A stretch of 64,000 nt of DNA, taken from contig NZ_NSDM01000010.1 in the NCBI RefSeq assembly GCF_030852425.1, positions 124,001 through 188,000 of the forward strand. Reading direction: 5' to 3'. Below the pieces are notes generated by a model. It made no database searches and had not been told where the DNA came from. It saw only the letters and a program-made list of their open reading frames with translations. Source of the stretch: Saccharothrix longispora. Its GTDB lineage: Bacteria > Actinomycetota > Actinomycetes > Mycobacteriales > Pseudonocardiaceae. Shown in pieces: positions 8,798 to 17,301 of the stretch (positions are counted from its first letter, which is position 1; each line of letters starts with the position of its first letter). The translations under genes and the position numbers were made by a program.

Positions 8798-9448
8798 TCA
8801 GGGCCTCCGGACGGTCTCGGACAGCTCGCCGACGTTGATCAGCCCCGTCTCGTAGGCGTAGGCGACGGCGCTGGCGCGGTTGGGCAGGCGCAGCTTGCGC
8901 AGCAGGTTCTGCACGTGGAACTTGACGGTGCTCTCGGTCAACGACAGGTTCCGCGCCATTTCGGAGTTGGTGCGGCCGTGCACCAGCAGGCGCAGCACGT
9001 CGGTCTCCCGACGGGTGATGCGCTCCACCGGCGGCTCGTCCCGCTCGGCGGAGCGCGGCGCGGGCCCGGCGTAGAACGCGTACCCCGCGGCCAGCATCCG
9101 GATGGCGCTGAGGAACTCGTCCGGACCGGAGCTCAACGGCAGGACGCCCACGCGCGGCGCGTCCGGCAGGGCGGTGTTGTCGTCCACCACCAGCACGTTC
9201 GCCGAGGGCCTGCCGTCCAGGAACCGGCGCGCGGCCACCGGCGCGCGCGGGACGTCCACCAGGCACCCGATCACCACCACGTCGGGCAGTTCCCGCGTGT
9301 GCCGGAAAAGGTCGTCGAACGTCTCGACCTGGTGGGTGACCACGATCCCCGGGGCCTCGTCGAGGATCTTCCGCATCCCGATCCGGAAAAGCGTTCTCCG
9401 CTCGGCCAGGACGACCCGCGTGGGATTGTCGACGAGCGCGTCGTTCAT
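8798..9448 (-). CDS. LuxR/NarL-family regulator with degenerate receiver domain
   Basis: A 216-residue protein: an N-terminal receiver-like domain and a C-terminal LuxR helix-turn-helix (ITRRETDVLRLLVHGRTNSEMA then STVKFHVQNLLRKL). The receiver lacks the phosphorylatable Asp: the beta-3 strand reads DVVVIGCL where family members have an Asp. This is typical of atypical response regulators in biosynthetic clusters that respond to ligands or act constitutively. The ATG at 9448 follows a GGGGG tract; a GTG three bases earlier or a TTG at 9466 are alternatives. It is the likely pathway-specific regulator for the pyrrole locus and the adjacent exporter. Confidence 0.82.
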   Translation of the reverse strand: MNDALVDNPTRVVLAERRTLFRIGMRKILDEAPGIVVTHQVETFDDLFRHTRELPDVVVIGCLVDVPRAPVAARRFLDGRPSANVLVVDDNTALPDAPRVGVLPLSSGPDEFLSAIRMLAAGYAFYAGPAPRSAERDEPPVERITRRETDVLRLLVHGRTNSEMARNLSLTESTVKFHVQNLLRKLRLPNRASAVAYAYETGLINVGELSETVRRP

Positions 9449-10035
9449 CACGGACTCAGCCCCCAATTCTGGTGTGTGCGCATGCGGTCGCCCGCGGGCG
9501 GCGCGCGCACAGGAAAGCCCCGGGCCGCCACCCGAACAGGTTCACCCCGCGGTCGCGCGCGACTCCGGCACCGTGCGACCGACCGGTGCGCGGTGGTCCG
9601 ACGACCGGTCGCCGATCAGCGAGAACCGTGCTCCCGCACCGGTCCGGGGCGTGGCCGCCCCCGACCCGGCGTCACCGGACGCGTCCGGCTCACCGCGGGT
9701 GGTGCGGCAGGCGTCCTTCCGTCGATCATGCTCCCCCAGTTCCCCCGGGATTGTCCAGTGTGGACTGATTTCCCCAATGCCGGATCAATAGTTCACGTTT
9801 CGCACGGCAAACTCAACCCACCTGGAAAGATTGAGCCGAACGGTCGCGGCGAGTAGGCCGTCGGACCATGGCGCAAAGGTTTCCCGAACGGCCGCGTGAA
9901 CCTTCTGACCTGCGTGTGCGTCCGGATGCGGCCTACTCGGTGCGGCACCGCGCGGCCGCATCACCGCGGTTGCGTCGAAGCGACGTGGAATAGTCGGGAA
10001 ATCCACGTCGAGCCGGGTCGCCCGGCCGGCGCGGG
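9449..10035. other. Intergenic region without a recognised gene
   Basis: No frame across these 587 bases looks like a gene. The part next to the LuxR start is lower in GC (around 9720-9860) and is the probable promoter region of the LuxR-exporter operon. A hairpin at 9981-10010 near the STAS gene end is listed separately. Confidence 0.5.
9981..10010 (-). terminator. Hairpin downstream of STAS gene
   Basis: A perfect 9-bp inverted repeat (CGACGTGGA / TCCACGTCG) with a 12-base loop lies 26 bases beyond the stop codon of the minus-strand STAS gene. No T-tract follows, so a hairpin-only actinomycete terminator is the likely reading. Confidence 0.5.
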
Positions 10036-10386
10036 TCAGCCCGCCCGGCGTTCCCCGACGTCGTCGGTCACCAGGTGGTCGTAGGTGCCGGTGCGCTGCA
10101 ACAGGCGATCCAGCCACGGCGGCCGGTTGTCCAGGAACAGCGTGGTCGTGGCCTCGTCGGCGGCTCGGCGCGCGCCGAGCAGGACGCTCAGGCCGAACGA
10201 GTCGCAGAACGCCAGCCCCGCGCAGTCCACGTGCAGGCGTGCCGGGCGGCGGGTGGCGAGCAGGTCGACCACCGCGTCGCGCAGCAGTCCGCCGTTGTCG
10301 TAGGTGAGGTCGCCCGACGGCACCACGCAGGCGGTCGTGTCGTCGACGAGCACGGTGGTGCAGGTCAGGTACTCCGGTGCGACCAC
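10036..10386 (-). CDS. STAS-domain anti-sigma factor antagonist
   Basis: A 116-residue single STAS domain of the SpoIIAA/RsbV type. The phosphorylatable serine is in LAFCDSFGLSVLLGA. Such proteins bind RsbW-like kinases and free a stress sigma factor. The GTG at 10386 is chosen because a GGAGG lies at good spacing before it; a GTG at 10443 would add 19 charged residues. No sigma factor or kinase is adjacent; an RsbW-like ATPase is encoded at 25.4 kb. Confidence 0.8.
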   Translation of the reverse strand: MVAPEYLTCTTVLVDDTTACVVPSGDLTYDNGGLLRDAVVDLLATRRPARLHVDCAGLAFCDSFGLSVLLGARRAADEATTTLFLDNRPPWLDRLLQRTGTYDHLVTDDVGERRAG

Positions 10387-10507
10387 GCGCTCCGCCTCCT
10401 CGTTCGCCAGGTGATCCGGTCGTGACCGCTGATCTTCCCCCACGGCCGATCCGCGGTGCCGCGGTGTGCCGGGGACGCGCCGGCGGGGTACCGGGCGCGA
10501 TCACCGG

Positions 10508-10536
10508 TTCACGGTGCGCGCACATGTGGCTACAGT
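10508..10536 (+). promoter_or_regulatory. Candidate promoter of the CE2 esterase gene
   Basis: TTCACG and TACAGT separated by 17 bases give a plausible vegetative -35/-10 pair. The CebR-type palindrome begins five bases after the -10, that is at the expected transcription start. Confidence 0.5.
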
Positions 10537-10540
10537 GTTC

Positions 10541-10554
10541 TGGGAGCGCTCCCA
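10541..10554. promoter_or_regulatory. CebR-type operator
   Basis: A perfect 14-bp palindrome, TGGGAGCGCTCCCA, identical to the CebR operator of Streptomyces cellulose/cellobiose genes. It is 56 bp before the start of a secreted cellulose-binding esterase, so repression relieved by cello-oligosaccharides is the natural prediction. No CebR gene is in the window. Confidence 0.85.
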
Positions 10555-10609
10555 GAGGAAGTGACCGCTCGACCGGGGCGCCCACTCGTCGATCAACGGA
10601 GACCTGGCG

Positions 10610-12136
10610 GTGCACATGCCCTTCCCCCACTCGAACCGGACCCGCGCGGGGCTGGCCGTCGCCGCCGTCGGCGCCGCGGTCGTCGCCACCCTCACCTCCC
10701 TGCCCGCACAGGCCGCCACCGGCTGCCGGGTCACCTACCAGGTGGGCAGCCAGTGGCAAGGCGGCTTCACCGCGAACGTCGGCATCACCAACCTCGGCGA
10801 CCCCGTCACGAGCTGGCGGCTGACGTGGTCCTTCGCCGCGGGCCAGAGGATCACCCAGGCGTGGGGCGGCACCGCCACGCAGACCGGCGCGCAGGTCACG
10901 ATGGGCAACGCGAGCTGGAACGGCGCCCTGGGCACCGGCGCGGGCACCGGCGTCGGCTTCAACGGTTCCTGGGACGGCTCGGCCAACCCGGTCCCCACCG
11001 ACTTCGCGCTCAACGGCACCCGCTGCACGGGCACACCCACGACGAGCACGACCACCACGACCACCACGACCACCACGACCACCACCACCACCACGACCAC
11101 CACCCCCCAGCAGCCCGGCGACGCGCTCGCCCGCGTGCACACCGCCGGCAGGGTCAAGGCGACCGCGAACGCCCTCCAGTACACCTGGCCGGGCGTCTAC
11201 TTCGAGGGCCGCTTCCGCGGCACCGGGGTGGGGATCGTGCTCGACGACGCCCACAACGACTACGACGTCCAGGTCGACGGCGCCACCGCGGCGACCCTGG
11301 TCCGGCCCGGGCGCACGACGCACTGGGTCCGCGGCCTCGCCGACACCGAGCACCGGGTCCGCCTGGTCAAGCGCACCGAGAGCCCCTGGGTGGCCGGCGG
11401 GTTCGGCGGCTTCACCGCCGCGCCCGGCGGCGAGGTCCTGGACAAGCCCGCCGCGCGCACCCGGCAGGTCGAGTTCATCGGCGACTCGCTGACCGTCGGC
11501 TACGGCAACATGTCCACCACGCGCGACTGCTCGGCCAACGGCGGTGTCGACCGCAACACCAACGCCGACCTCGGCTTCGCCGCCCAAGCCGCCCGGAGCC
11601 TGGACGCCGACTACCAGGTCAACGCCCACTCGGGCCGCGGCATGGTCCGCAACTACAACGGCCAGGACCCCGGCACCGACTTCCGCACCCACTACGACCG
11701 GGTCCTCCAGCACGCCGCGGGCGACGTGTGGCAGAACCCGGGCACCTGGCGGCCGCAACTGGTCGTGGTGGGCCTGGGCGTCAACGACTTCTCCACCCCC
11801 CTCAACGCCGGTGAGCCCTGGACGCCCGACAGCCTGGTCAGCGCCTACAAGACCGCGTACCAGGGCTTCCTCGACACGCTGCGGGCCCGCTACGGCGCCG
11901 GGACGACCATCGTGGTCAGCGCCAACGCCTACTCCGGCAACGCGGCGTTCCCGCAGGCCGCCCAGGAGGTCGTGCTGGAGCGCAACCAGCGTGGCGACGC
12001 CGGGGTCCGCTACTGGTACTACGACGCCCCGGACCTCGACCGCCTCGGCTGCGACTGGCACTACTCGCTGCGCGACGACCGGATCATCGCCGGGCTGCTC
12101 ACCGACTACGTCGCGGGTCTCGGCCTGGACTGGTGA
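10610..12136 (+). CDS. Secreted CBM2-linker-CE2 carbohydrate esterase
   Basis: A 508-residue secreted enzyme: signal peptide with a cleavage-like AQA at about residue 36, a family 2 cellulose-binding module (about 37-140), a threonine-rich linker of roughly 20 Thr, then a CE2/SGNH esterase domain. The catalytic serine is in GDSLTVGYG and the His is in CDWHYS near the C-terminus. CE2 enzymes deacetylate xylan or glucomannan. The GTG at 10610 has GGAGA eight bases upstream; an ATG six bases later is possible. The CebR palindrome upstream and the GH5 gene downstream place it in cellulose/hemicellulose use. Confidence 0.88.
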   Translation: MHMPFPHSNRTRAGLAVAAVGAAVVATLTSLPAQAATGCRVTYQVGSQWQGGFTANVGITNLGDPVTSWRLTWSFAAGQRITQAWGGTATQTGAQVTMGNASWNGALGTGAGTGVGFNGSWDGSANPVPTDFALNGTRCTGTPTTSTTTTTTTTTTTTTTTTTTTPQQPGDALARVHTAGRVKATANALQYTWPGVYFEGRFRGTGVGIVLDDAHNDYDVQVDGATAATLVRPGRTTHWVRGLADTEHRVRLVKRTESPWVAGGFGGFTAAPGGEVLDKPAARTRQVEFIGDSLTVGYGNMSTTRDCSANGGVDRNTNADLGFAAQAARSLDADYQVNAHSGRGMVRNYNGQDPGTDFRTHYDRVLQHAAGDVWQNPGTWRPQLVVVGLGVNDFSTPLNAGEPWTPDSLVSAYKTAYQGFLDTLRARYGAGTTIVVSANAYSGNAAFPQAAQEVVLERNQRGDAGVRYWYYDAPDLDRLGCDWHYSLRDDRIIAGLLTDYVAGLGLDW

Positions 12137-12248
12137 GGGCGCCGCTCGCCGGCACCGGTGACGGCGAACGCCCGACCGGCGCCGGCGGCGGCGAACGCCG
12201 TGCTCCCGGAGCGGGGCAGGCTCGCCCTTGAGGAGGTGGACCACTCGC

Positions 12249-12262
12249 TGTTAGCGTTCACA
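12249..12262. promoter_or_regulatory. LacI-family-like operator upstream of the GH5 gene
   Basis: TGTTAGCGTTCACA is an imperfect palindrome (five of seven pairs) with the central CG usual for LacI-family sites. It is the only notable element in the 308-bp gap before the GH5 start, about 180 bp upstream. It differs from the CebR box of the neighbouring gene. Confidence 0.35.
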
Positions 12263-12444
12263 TGCGGTGGTGGCGCCCGTCACACCGTCGAACGTCCCTC
12301 CACGGCAGGGCCACCGCACCGCTCCACCGGGCCCGACCGCCGCCCGCGCCGGCCACGACGGCGGCACCCGGACGGCCGCCCGTGCGAGCCCGAACACCCG
12401 GTCGGGCCCCAGCCGGAACCCCGGGTCCAGCGATGGGAGATCCC

Positions 12445-13953
12445 ATGGCACTGATCACGACGTCCGGTACTCGTCCACCAGTCCCGTCGCGGCGCGCCCG
12501 GTCGCCACGCCGGTCGCTGACGGCCCTGGCGGTCACCGCGCTCACCGCGGCGGCGTGCCTCGTCGTCCCCGCGGCGCCGGCCGATGCCGCCACCAGCCAG
12601 TTCCGGGGCGTGAACTGGGCCGTGCTGGGCGACAACTTCAGCACCGGCGCGCTCGTCGTGCAGGGCCTCAGCCGGTCCGACAGCAACGCGACGGTGCGGG
12701 CCAAGGCCGACGCCCTCTACGACGACATGGCCTCCACCCTCGGCGTCAACACCGTCCGGCTGCCCGTCAACACCCACACCGTGGCCGACACGACCTGGTG
12801 GAACGCCTACCGCGGCGCCATCGACGCCGCCACCGCCCGCGGGTTCAAGGTCATCCTGGCCTACTGGGAGGACGGCGCCGCGTCCGGTGGCCGGATCACG
12901 AACACCGCCGCGTGGCACGCGATGTGGGCCGACGTGATCAACACCTACGGCTCCCACGGCAACGTCTACTTCGAGCCGATGAACGAGCCGCACGGCTACT
13001 CCTCGGCGGGCTGGCGCGACGTCGCGGCGGACTGGCTCGGCCGCCACACCTCGGTGGCGCCCGGCCGGGTGCTCATCGGCGGCACCGGCTACAGCCAGGA
13101 CCTGCGGGACGTCTGCAACGACAGCCGCTTCAACTCCACGCTGCTGTCCTTCCACCACTACGCCTTCTTCTACGGCCCGATGACCTACGACGCCTTCCGC
13201 GGCCACATCCGGACGCGCCTGGGCAACTGCGCCTCCCGCGCGGTCGCCACCGAGTTCGGCGCGCCGATGTCCACCGGCCTCGACTACGCCGACCCGGACA
13301 GCGCCGACAACTTCGTGCGCCACATCCGCGCCATGGCCCAGGTCATGCGCGACAACCGCATGGGCGGCACCTACTGGCCCGCCCTCGGCGGCAAGCCGGG
13401 CACCATCGGGTACGACTGGTACTCGATGTACTCCCTGAGCGGCAGCGGCACCAACCTCGACCTGACCATCCGCAACACCTCCGGCGCCGACCGGCTCCGG
13501 TACGCCTGGGGCGACGACCCCACGCCGCCGGTGGACACGTTCTACCGGATCACCGCGCGCCACAGCGGCAAGGCCATGGACGTCCAACAGCCGAACACCG
13601 ACAACGGCGCACGCGTCGGCCAGTACGCCTACGGCGGCAACGCGTGGCAGCAGTGGCGGTTCCAGGACGCCGGCAGCGGCTACTGGCGCGTCGTCAGCCG
13701 CCACAGCGGGAAGTGCCTCGACGTGGTGGGCGCCTCCACCGCCGACGGCGCCGAGTTGGTCCAGTACACCTGCGGCACCGGCGCCAACCAGCAGTTCCAG
13801 ATGGTCGCCGACGGCAGCCACTTCCGGCTGCGGGCGCGCCACAGCGGCAAGTGCGTGGACGTGCCGTCCGCGTCGACGGCGGACGGCGCGATCCTCAAGC
13901 AGTACCCGTGCAACACCGGCGCCAACCAGCAGTGGTCGCGCACGACCGTCTGA
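12445..13953 (+). CDS. Secreted GH5 endoglucanase with C-terminal CBM13
   Basis: A 502-residue secreted cellulase. A signal peptide ending near PADAA is followed by a GH5 barrel; acid/base Glu is in FEPMNEPHG and the nucleophile Glu in ATEFGAP. A ricin-B/CBM13 domain (last 130 residues) has three repeats, each with RHSGK and a QQW/QQF motif. The ATG at 12445 follows a GGGAGA; longer frames upstream are unrelated. It probably cleaves beta-1,4-glucan or mannan outside the cell together with the CE2 esterase upstream. The exact GH5 subfamily was not determined. Confidence 0.88.
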   Translation: MALITTSGTRPPVPSRRARSPRRSLTALAVTALTAAACLVVPAAPADAATSQFRGVNWAVLGDNFSTGALVVQGLSRSDSNATVRAKADALYDDMASTLGVNTVRLPVNTHTVADTTWWNAYRGAIDAATARGFKVILAYWEDGAASGGRITNTAAWHAMWADVINTYGSHGNVYFEPMNEPHGYSSAGWRDVAADWLGRHTSVAPGRVLIGGTGYSQDLRDVCNDSRFNSTLLSFHHYAFFYGPMTYDAFRGHIRTRLGNCASRAVATEFGAPMSTGLDYADPDSADNFVRHIRAMAQVMRDNRMGGTYWPALGGKPGTIGYDWYSMYSLSGSGTNLDLTIRNTSGADRLRYAWGDDPTPPVDTFYRITARHSGKAMDVQQPNTDNGARVGQYAYGGNAWQQWRFQDAGSGYWRVVSRHSGKCLDVVGASTADGAELVQYTCGTGANQQFQMVADGSHFRLRARHSGKCVDVPSASTADGAILKQYPCNTGANQQWSRTTV

Positions 13954-14058
13954 CGGTCGGGTCGAGGTGCGCCGTGCCGCCGGACGTCGCGGCAGGCGGA
14001 GCCGCGCGCCCGGCCCGCCGGTCGCCCGCCAAGGTGCCGGTCCGGGCCGGGGCACGGT

Positions 14059-15363
14059 TCACCGCTGCCGGGGCCGCGCGCCCGGTCCGGCGATCCCGAC
14101 CAGTCGGCGCACCGCGTCGTCCACCCCGCGTTCGGGCCGCACCCGGTCGCCGAGGCCGGCCGCGGTCTCCGCGAGCCGGGTGTCGGTCACCGCGCGCTCG
14201 ATCGCCCCGGCGAGCCGGTCGGCGTCGAGGTGGCGTTGGTCGAGCGGCTCGGTCGCCACGCCCAGGTCGTGCATCCGGCGACCCCAGAACGGCTGGTCGG
14301 CCACGAACGGGCACACGACCTGGGGGCGCCCGGCCGCGACCGCCGCGGCGACGGTGCCCGCCCCGCCGTGGTGGACGATCGCGGCGACCCGCGGGAACAG
14401 CCGTTCGTGGGGGACCTCGCCCGTGGTGAACACGTCCCGCGTGTCGGCCGCGGTCAGCCCGCCCCACCCCGTGCCCAGCACCGCCCGGACGCCGGCCCGT
14501 CGCGCCGCCGCCAGCACGGTGGCCGTCGTGGCGGCCGGGTCCGGGCCGGACATGCTGCCGAACCCGACGAACACCGGCGGGTCGCCCGCGTCCAGGAAGT
14601 CCTCCAGCGCGGCGGGCAGCGGGTCCCGCTCCGCGACCGGTCCGGTGTCGTGGCGGAACCAGTAGCCCGTCACGGCGGCCGTGGCGGGCCAGTCGGCGGG
14701 CCGCGGCAGCACGTGGCGGCTGACCGCGTGCAGCACCGGTGCCGGCGAGCCGTCGGGGTTGCGCAGCGGATCGTGCCGCCCACGTCGCCGGGGCAGGCCC
14801 AACACCGTGTCCCGCCACCGGTCCACCGTGCGGCCGAACACCACCGCCGGCCCTTTCATCCCCAGGTAGGTGGCGCGGTTGCAGGCGCGCGGCAGCAGGC
14901 GTGGCACCGCCTGGCCGGGCCACGGGAACTCCCGGGTCGGCACGTACAGCGGGATGGGCAGGGCCAGTACCGACGGGACGCCCAGCCGCTCAGCGACGTG
15001 GTGACCGGCGACCACCTGGCCGTTGTGCACCACCACGTCCGCGTCGGCGCCGAGCCCGCCGGAGGCCACCGACCAGCAGTCGTCGAGCACCCGCCCGAAC
15101 ATCCCCGGCATCCGCCTGGCCAGCGCGACCTTCGCGGACAGGCCGCCGGCGGCGACCTCGCCGACCACCCGGCCCTCGTCGACCAGGCGCAGCGGCCCCT
15201 CGTCGATGCCCGCGAACACCACCCCCGCGCCGCGCACCAGCGCGTCGAACCGGTGAGGCGCCGCCACCACGGCCTCGTGCCCGGCCGCCACCAGGCCCCG
15301 CGCCAACGCCACGAACGGCTGCACGTCCCCGCGCGTGCCCAGGGTCAGGATCAACACCTTCAC
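14059..15363 (-). CDS. MGT/GT1-family macrolide-type glycosyltransferase
   Basis: A 434-residue GT-B glycosyltransferase. The N-terminus VLILTLGTRGDVQPFVALA is typical of the GT28-like/macrolide group, and the C-terminal nucleotide-sugar motif reads HHGGAGTVAAAVAAGRPQVV. The GTG at 15363 has GGGGAGG eight bases upstream. It is divergent from a MarR/GbsR regulator with 166 bp between, a pairing common for antibiotic glycosylation or self-resistance. It could glycosylate a polyketide or xenobiotic; the acceptor is not predictable from sequence. Confidence 0.82.
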   Translation of the reverse strand: MKVLILTLGTRGDVQPFVALARGLVAAGHEAVVAAPHRFDALVRGAGVVFAGIDEGPLRLVDEGRVVGEVAAGGLSAKVALARRMPGMFGRVLDDCWSVASGGLGADADVVVHNGQVVAGHHVAERLGVPSVLALPIPLYVPTREFPWPGQAVPRLLPRACNRATYLGMKGPAVVFGRTVDRWRDTVLGLPRRRGRHDPLRNPDGSPAPVLHAVSRHVLPRPADWPATAAVTGYWFRHDTGPVAERDPLPAALEDFLDAGDPPVFVGFGSMSGPDPAATTATVLAAARRAGVRAVLGTGWGGLTAADTRDVFTTGEVPHERLFPRVAAIVHHGGAGTVAAAVAAGRPQVVCPFVADQPFWGRRMHDLGVATEPLDQRHLDADRLAGAIERAVTDTRLAETAAGLGDRVRPERGVDDAVRRLVGIAGPGARPRQR

Positions 15364-15483
15364 CGGGCCACCTCCCCGACCGCTCCGAACGCCGGAACCG
15401 GCCACAACCGTGCGAAGTCCCACCCCGTGAGCGATCCCGATGGCGGCCCCATGCCGCGACCGTATCCAATCTTCTGGGATTTC

Positions 15484-15493
15484 CGAATATTCG
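15484..15493. promoter_or_regulatory. Candidate MarR-family operator
   Basis: CGAATATTCG is a perfect 10-bp palindrome in an AT-rich patch, with one more matching pair on each side after a mismatch. It lies 37 bp before the MarR start within the divergent promoter shared with the glycosyltransferase, so autoregulation and control of the glycosyltransferase is likely. Confidence 0.5.
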
Positions 15494-15529
15494 AAGTAGT
15501 TAAGATCCCGTCAGGAAGAAGGGGGACCG

Positions 15530-16015
15530 ATGACCGGGCACGCCGAGGCAGCCGAGCGGCTCGCCCTCACCCTGACCCGCGGCGGCCTCCAGCGGATGAC
15601 CGCCCGGGTGCTGGCCATGCTGCTGTTCAGCGACCAGGACACCGTCACCGCAGGTGAGCTGGCCGACCTGCTGGGCGCCAGCCCCGGCTCGGTCTCCACC
15701 GCCATCAAGGGCCTCGCCTCGGTGGGGCTCATCGAGAAGGTGCCCTCGCCCGGCAGCCGCCGTGAGCACTTCCGCTTCCCCGACGACGGCTGGGCCACGC
15801 TGATGTCCGAGCAGAACGCGGTCGTCCGGCAGATGCGGGCCGCCGCCGAGGCCGGGATCGCCGCCGCCGGCGAGGACAGCGCCGCCGGGCGCCGCCTCGC
15901 CGACATGCGCGACTTCTACACCCACCTGATGCGCGAACTGCCCGCCGTGGTCGACCGCTGGCGCGACGGCGCGACGGGGACCGGAGCGGACGGGCGGGGG
16001 ACCACCCGGCGGTGA
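15530..16015 (+). CDS. GbsR/MarR-family transcriptional regulator
   Basis: A 161-residue winged-helix regulator of the GbsR/MarR group. The helix-turn-helix is in TAGELADLLGASPGSVSTAIKG and the wing follows at SPGSRREHF. An AGGAAG-type ribosome site precedes the ATG. It is divergent from the glycosyltransferase and likely represses it, released by the substrate of that enzyme. Its 3' end is convergent with the ESX-type operon. Confidence 0.85.
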   Translation: MTGHAEAAERLALTLTRGGLQRMTARVLAMLLFSDQDTVTAGELADLLGASPGSVSTAIKGLASVGLIEKVPSPGSRREHFRFPDDGWATLMSEQNAVVRQMRAAAEAGIAAAGEDSAAGRRLADMRDFYTHLMRELPAVVDRWRDGATGTGADGRGTTRR

Positions 16016-16047
16016 CCCCCGCCCGGCCACCGCGCGGTCGGGGTCAC
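16012..16047. terminator. Bidirectional hairpin between convergent genes
   Basis: GTGACCCC and GGGGTCAC pair across a 20-base loop exactly between the convergent MarR and ESX-type genes; each arm contains one of the stop codons. Confidence 0.45.
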
Positions 16048-16907
16048 GCGGGGGCGGTGGCCCGACTCTTCTCCAGCTCGGTGAGGGCGCGCCAGAACCC
16101 GTCGAACAGGTCGCGCAACTGCACGAGCCAGGTCAGCGCGCTGGACAACGCCTTGCCCAGTGCCCGGAGCATGCTCGCGACGATGCGGACGACCTGCGCG
16201 ATCTTCGCCGTGGCCTGCGCGACGACCACCGGCGCCGCCGCGCCGAGCGTGGCCGCCAGTTCGATCGCCCAGCTGACCAGCGCCCCGGCCAGGGTCGCGA
16301 GCAGGTCGCGGATCGCGACGCGGATGCCACCGACGACCTCCGCCATCGACAACGTGATGCCCGCGATGCCGTGGGCGCCCCCCGCCGCGCCCCGGGCGAT
16401 CCCGGCGATGGCGTCGACCTCGCGGAGGTAGCCCTCCGCGGCCTCACCCGTCCACGACGGCACCCCGGTGCGCGCGCCGCGCTGGAGGTCCTCGCCGAGC
16501 TTGAGCATCTCCTGCTCGATGTTCGTCCAGGTCTGGGCGTAGCCCTTGACCATGTCCGGATTGCCCGTCACCGCGTGCAGCGCCGCCCGGGCGGGTTCGA
16601 CGTGCTCCAGCATCCACGAGAACAACTGCCCGGCGACGTAGGCGATGGGGTCGACCGCGGCGCTCGCCACGTCCAGCGCCGCCGCCGCCACACCCGAGAT
16701 GATCAGGCCCAGGTCGTTCTGGTCGACGCCCTGGGCGATCGTCCACCCCGCCTCGAACGCGGTGATGCCGGTCATGACCCCGGTGCCCGACTCGGCGTCG
16801 GGCACGCCGGTGTTCTCCAGGGGGTTGAGGTCCTGGAGGTAGTTCCGGCGCAGGTCCGACCGCTGGTCGACCAGCTCGTTGTCGCTCCGGTCGTCGACGT
16901 CGACCAT
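16044..16907 (-). CDS. ESX/WXG100-superfamily-like large protein
   Basis: A 287-residue protein with a W-x-G turn (SWTGEAAEGYLREV) in the middle and long small-residue helices after it, some hydrophobic enough to span a membrane. This is the architecture of actinobacterial WXG100-fold proteins linked to type VII secretion. The ATG follows GGGGAGG and overlaps the upstream gene's stop by one base. Operon order is membrane protein, YbaB-like, EspC-like, this gene. It may be a secreted substrate; no recognisable toxin domain is at its C-terminus and no EccC ATPase is present in the window. Confidence 0.65.
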   Translation of the reverse strand: MVDVDDRSDNELVDQRSDLRRNYLQDLNPLENTGVPDAESGTGVMTGITAFEAGWTIAQGVDQNDLGLIISGVAAAALDVASAAVDPIAYVAGQLFSWMLEHVEPARAALHAVTGNPDMVKGYAQTWTNIEQEMLKLGEDLQRGARTGVPSWTGEAAEGYLREVDAIAGIARGAAGGAHGIAGITLSMAEVVGGIRVAIRDLLATLAGALVSWAIELAATLGAAAPVVVAQATAKIAQVVRIVASMLRALGKALSSALTWLVQLRDLFDGFWRALTELEKSRATAPA

Positions 16908-17260
16908 CAGTTTCCTCCCCCGACCCGCGGTGCCGACGGCACCGCCTCCAGCGTCCTGACCAGCGCCTGCATCACCGCCGCCACCTTCTCCTCGGCCGCC
17001 CGGTAGGTCGCCGCCGAGTCCTGGAGGCCGTCGACCAGCCGCCGCATGCTCTCCGCGGTCGCGGCGAGGGTGTCGGTGCCGCGCTGCTGCGGCTCCTTCA
17101 GCAGGTCGGCGAACGGCCTGCACAGCAGGCCGTAGGCGTCGTCCAGGCTCGTCACGTGCCGTCCCGCGTCGGTCGCGGTGTCGGCGTGCCCGGCGAGACC
17201 CCCGACAGCCCCGGCCTGCGCCGACAACTCGGCGGAGTCGACGGTGAACCCGTCGCCCAT
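16907..17260 (-). CDS. EspC/DUF2580-like type VII secretion target
   Basis: A 117-residue, mostly helical protein starting MGDGFTVDSAELSAQA, the shape of ESX-secretion-associated EspC/DUF2580 proteins that pair with larger WXG100-fold partners. A GGAGG lies at good spacing before the ATG. It is translationally linked to the next gene. Probable role: partner or chaperone of the 287-residue protein. Confidence 0.7.
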   Translation of the reverse strand: MGDGFTVDSAELSAQAGAVGGLAGHADTATDAGRHVTSLDDAYGLLCRPFADLLKEPQQRGTDTLAATAESMRRLVDGLQDSAATYRAAEEKVAAVMQALVRTLEAVPSAPRVGGGN

Positions 17261-17301
17261 GATGTCCTCCTTCTCGGTGCGGGAATCCCGGCGCGGGAAC
17301 C

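Noticed and set aside
11041-11103. ACC/ACG-rich tract as a possible microsatellite or CRISPR-like repeat
   Set aside because: It encodes the threonine linker between CBM2 and CE2 and has no spacers.
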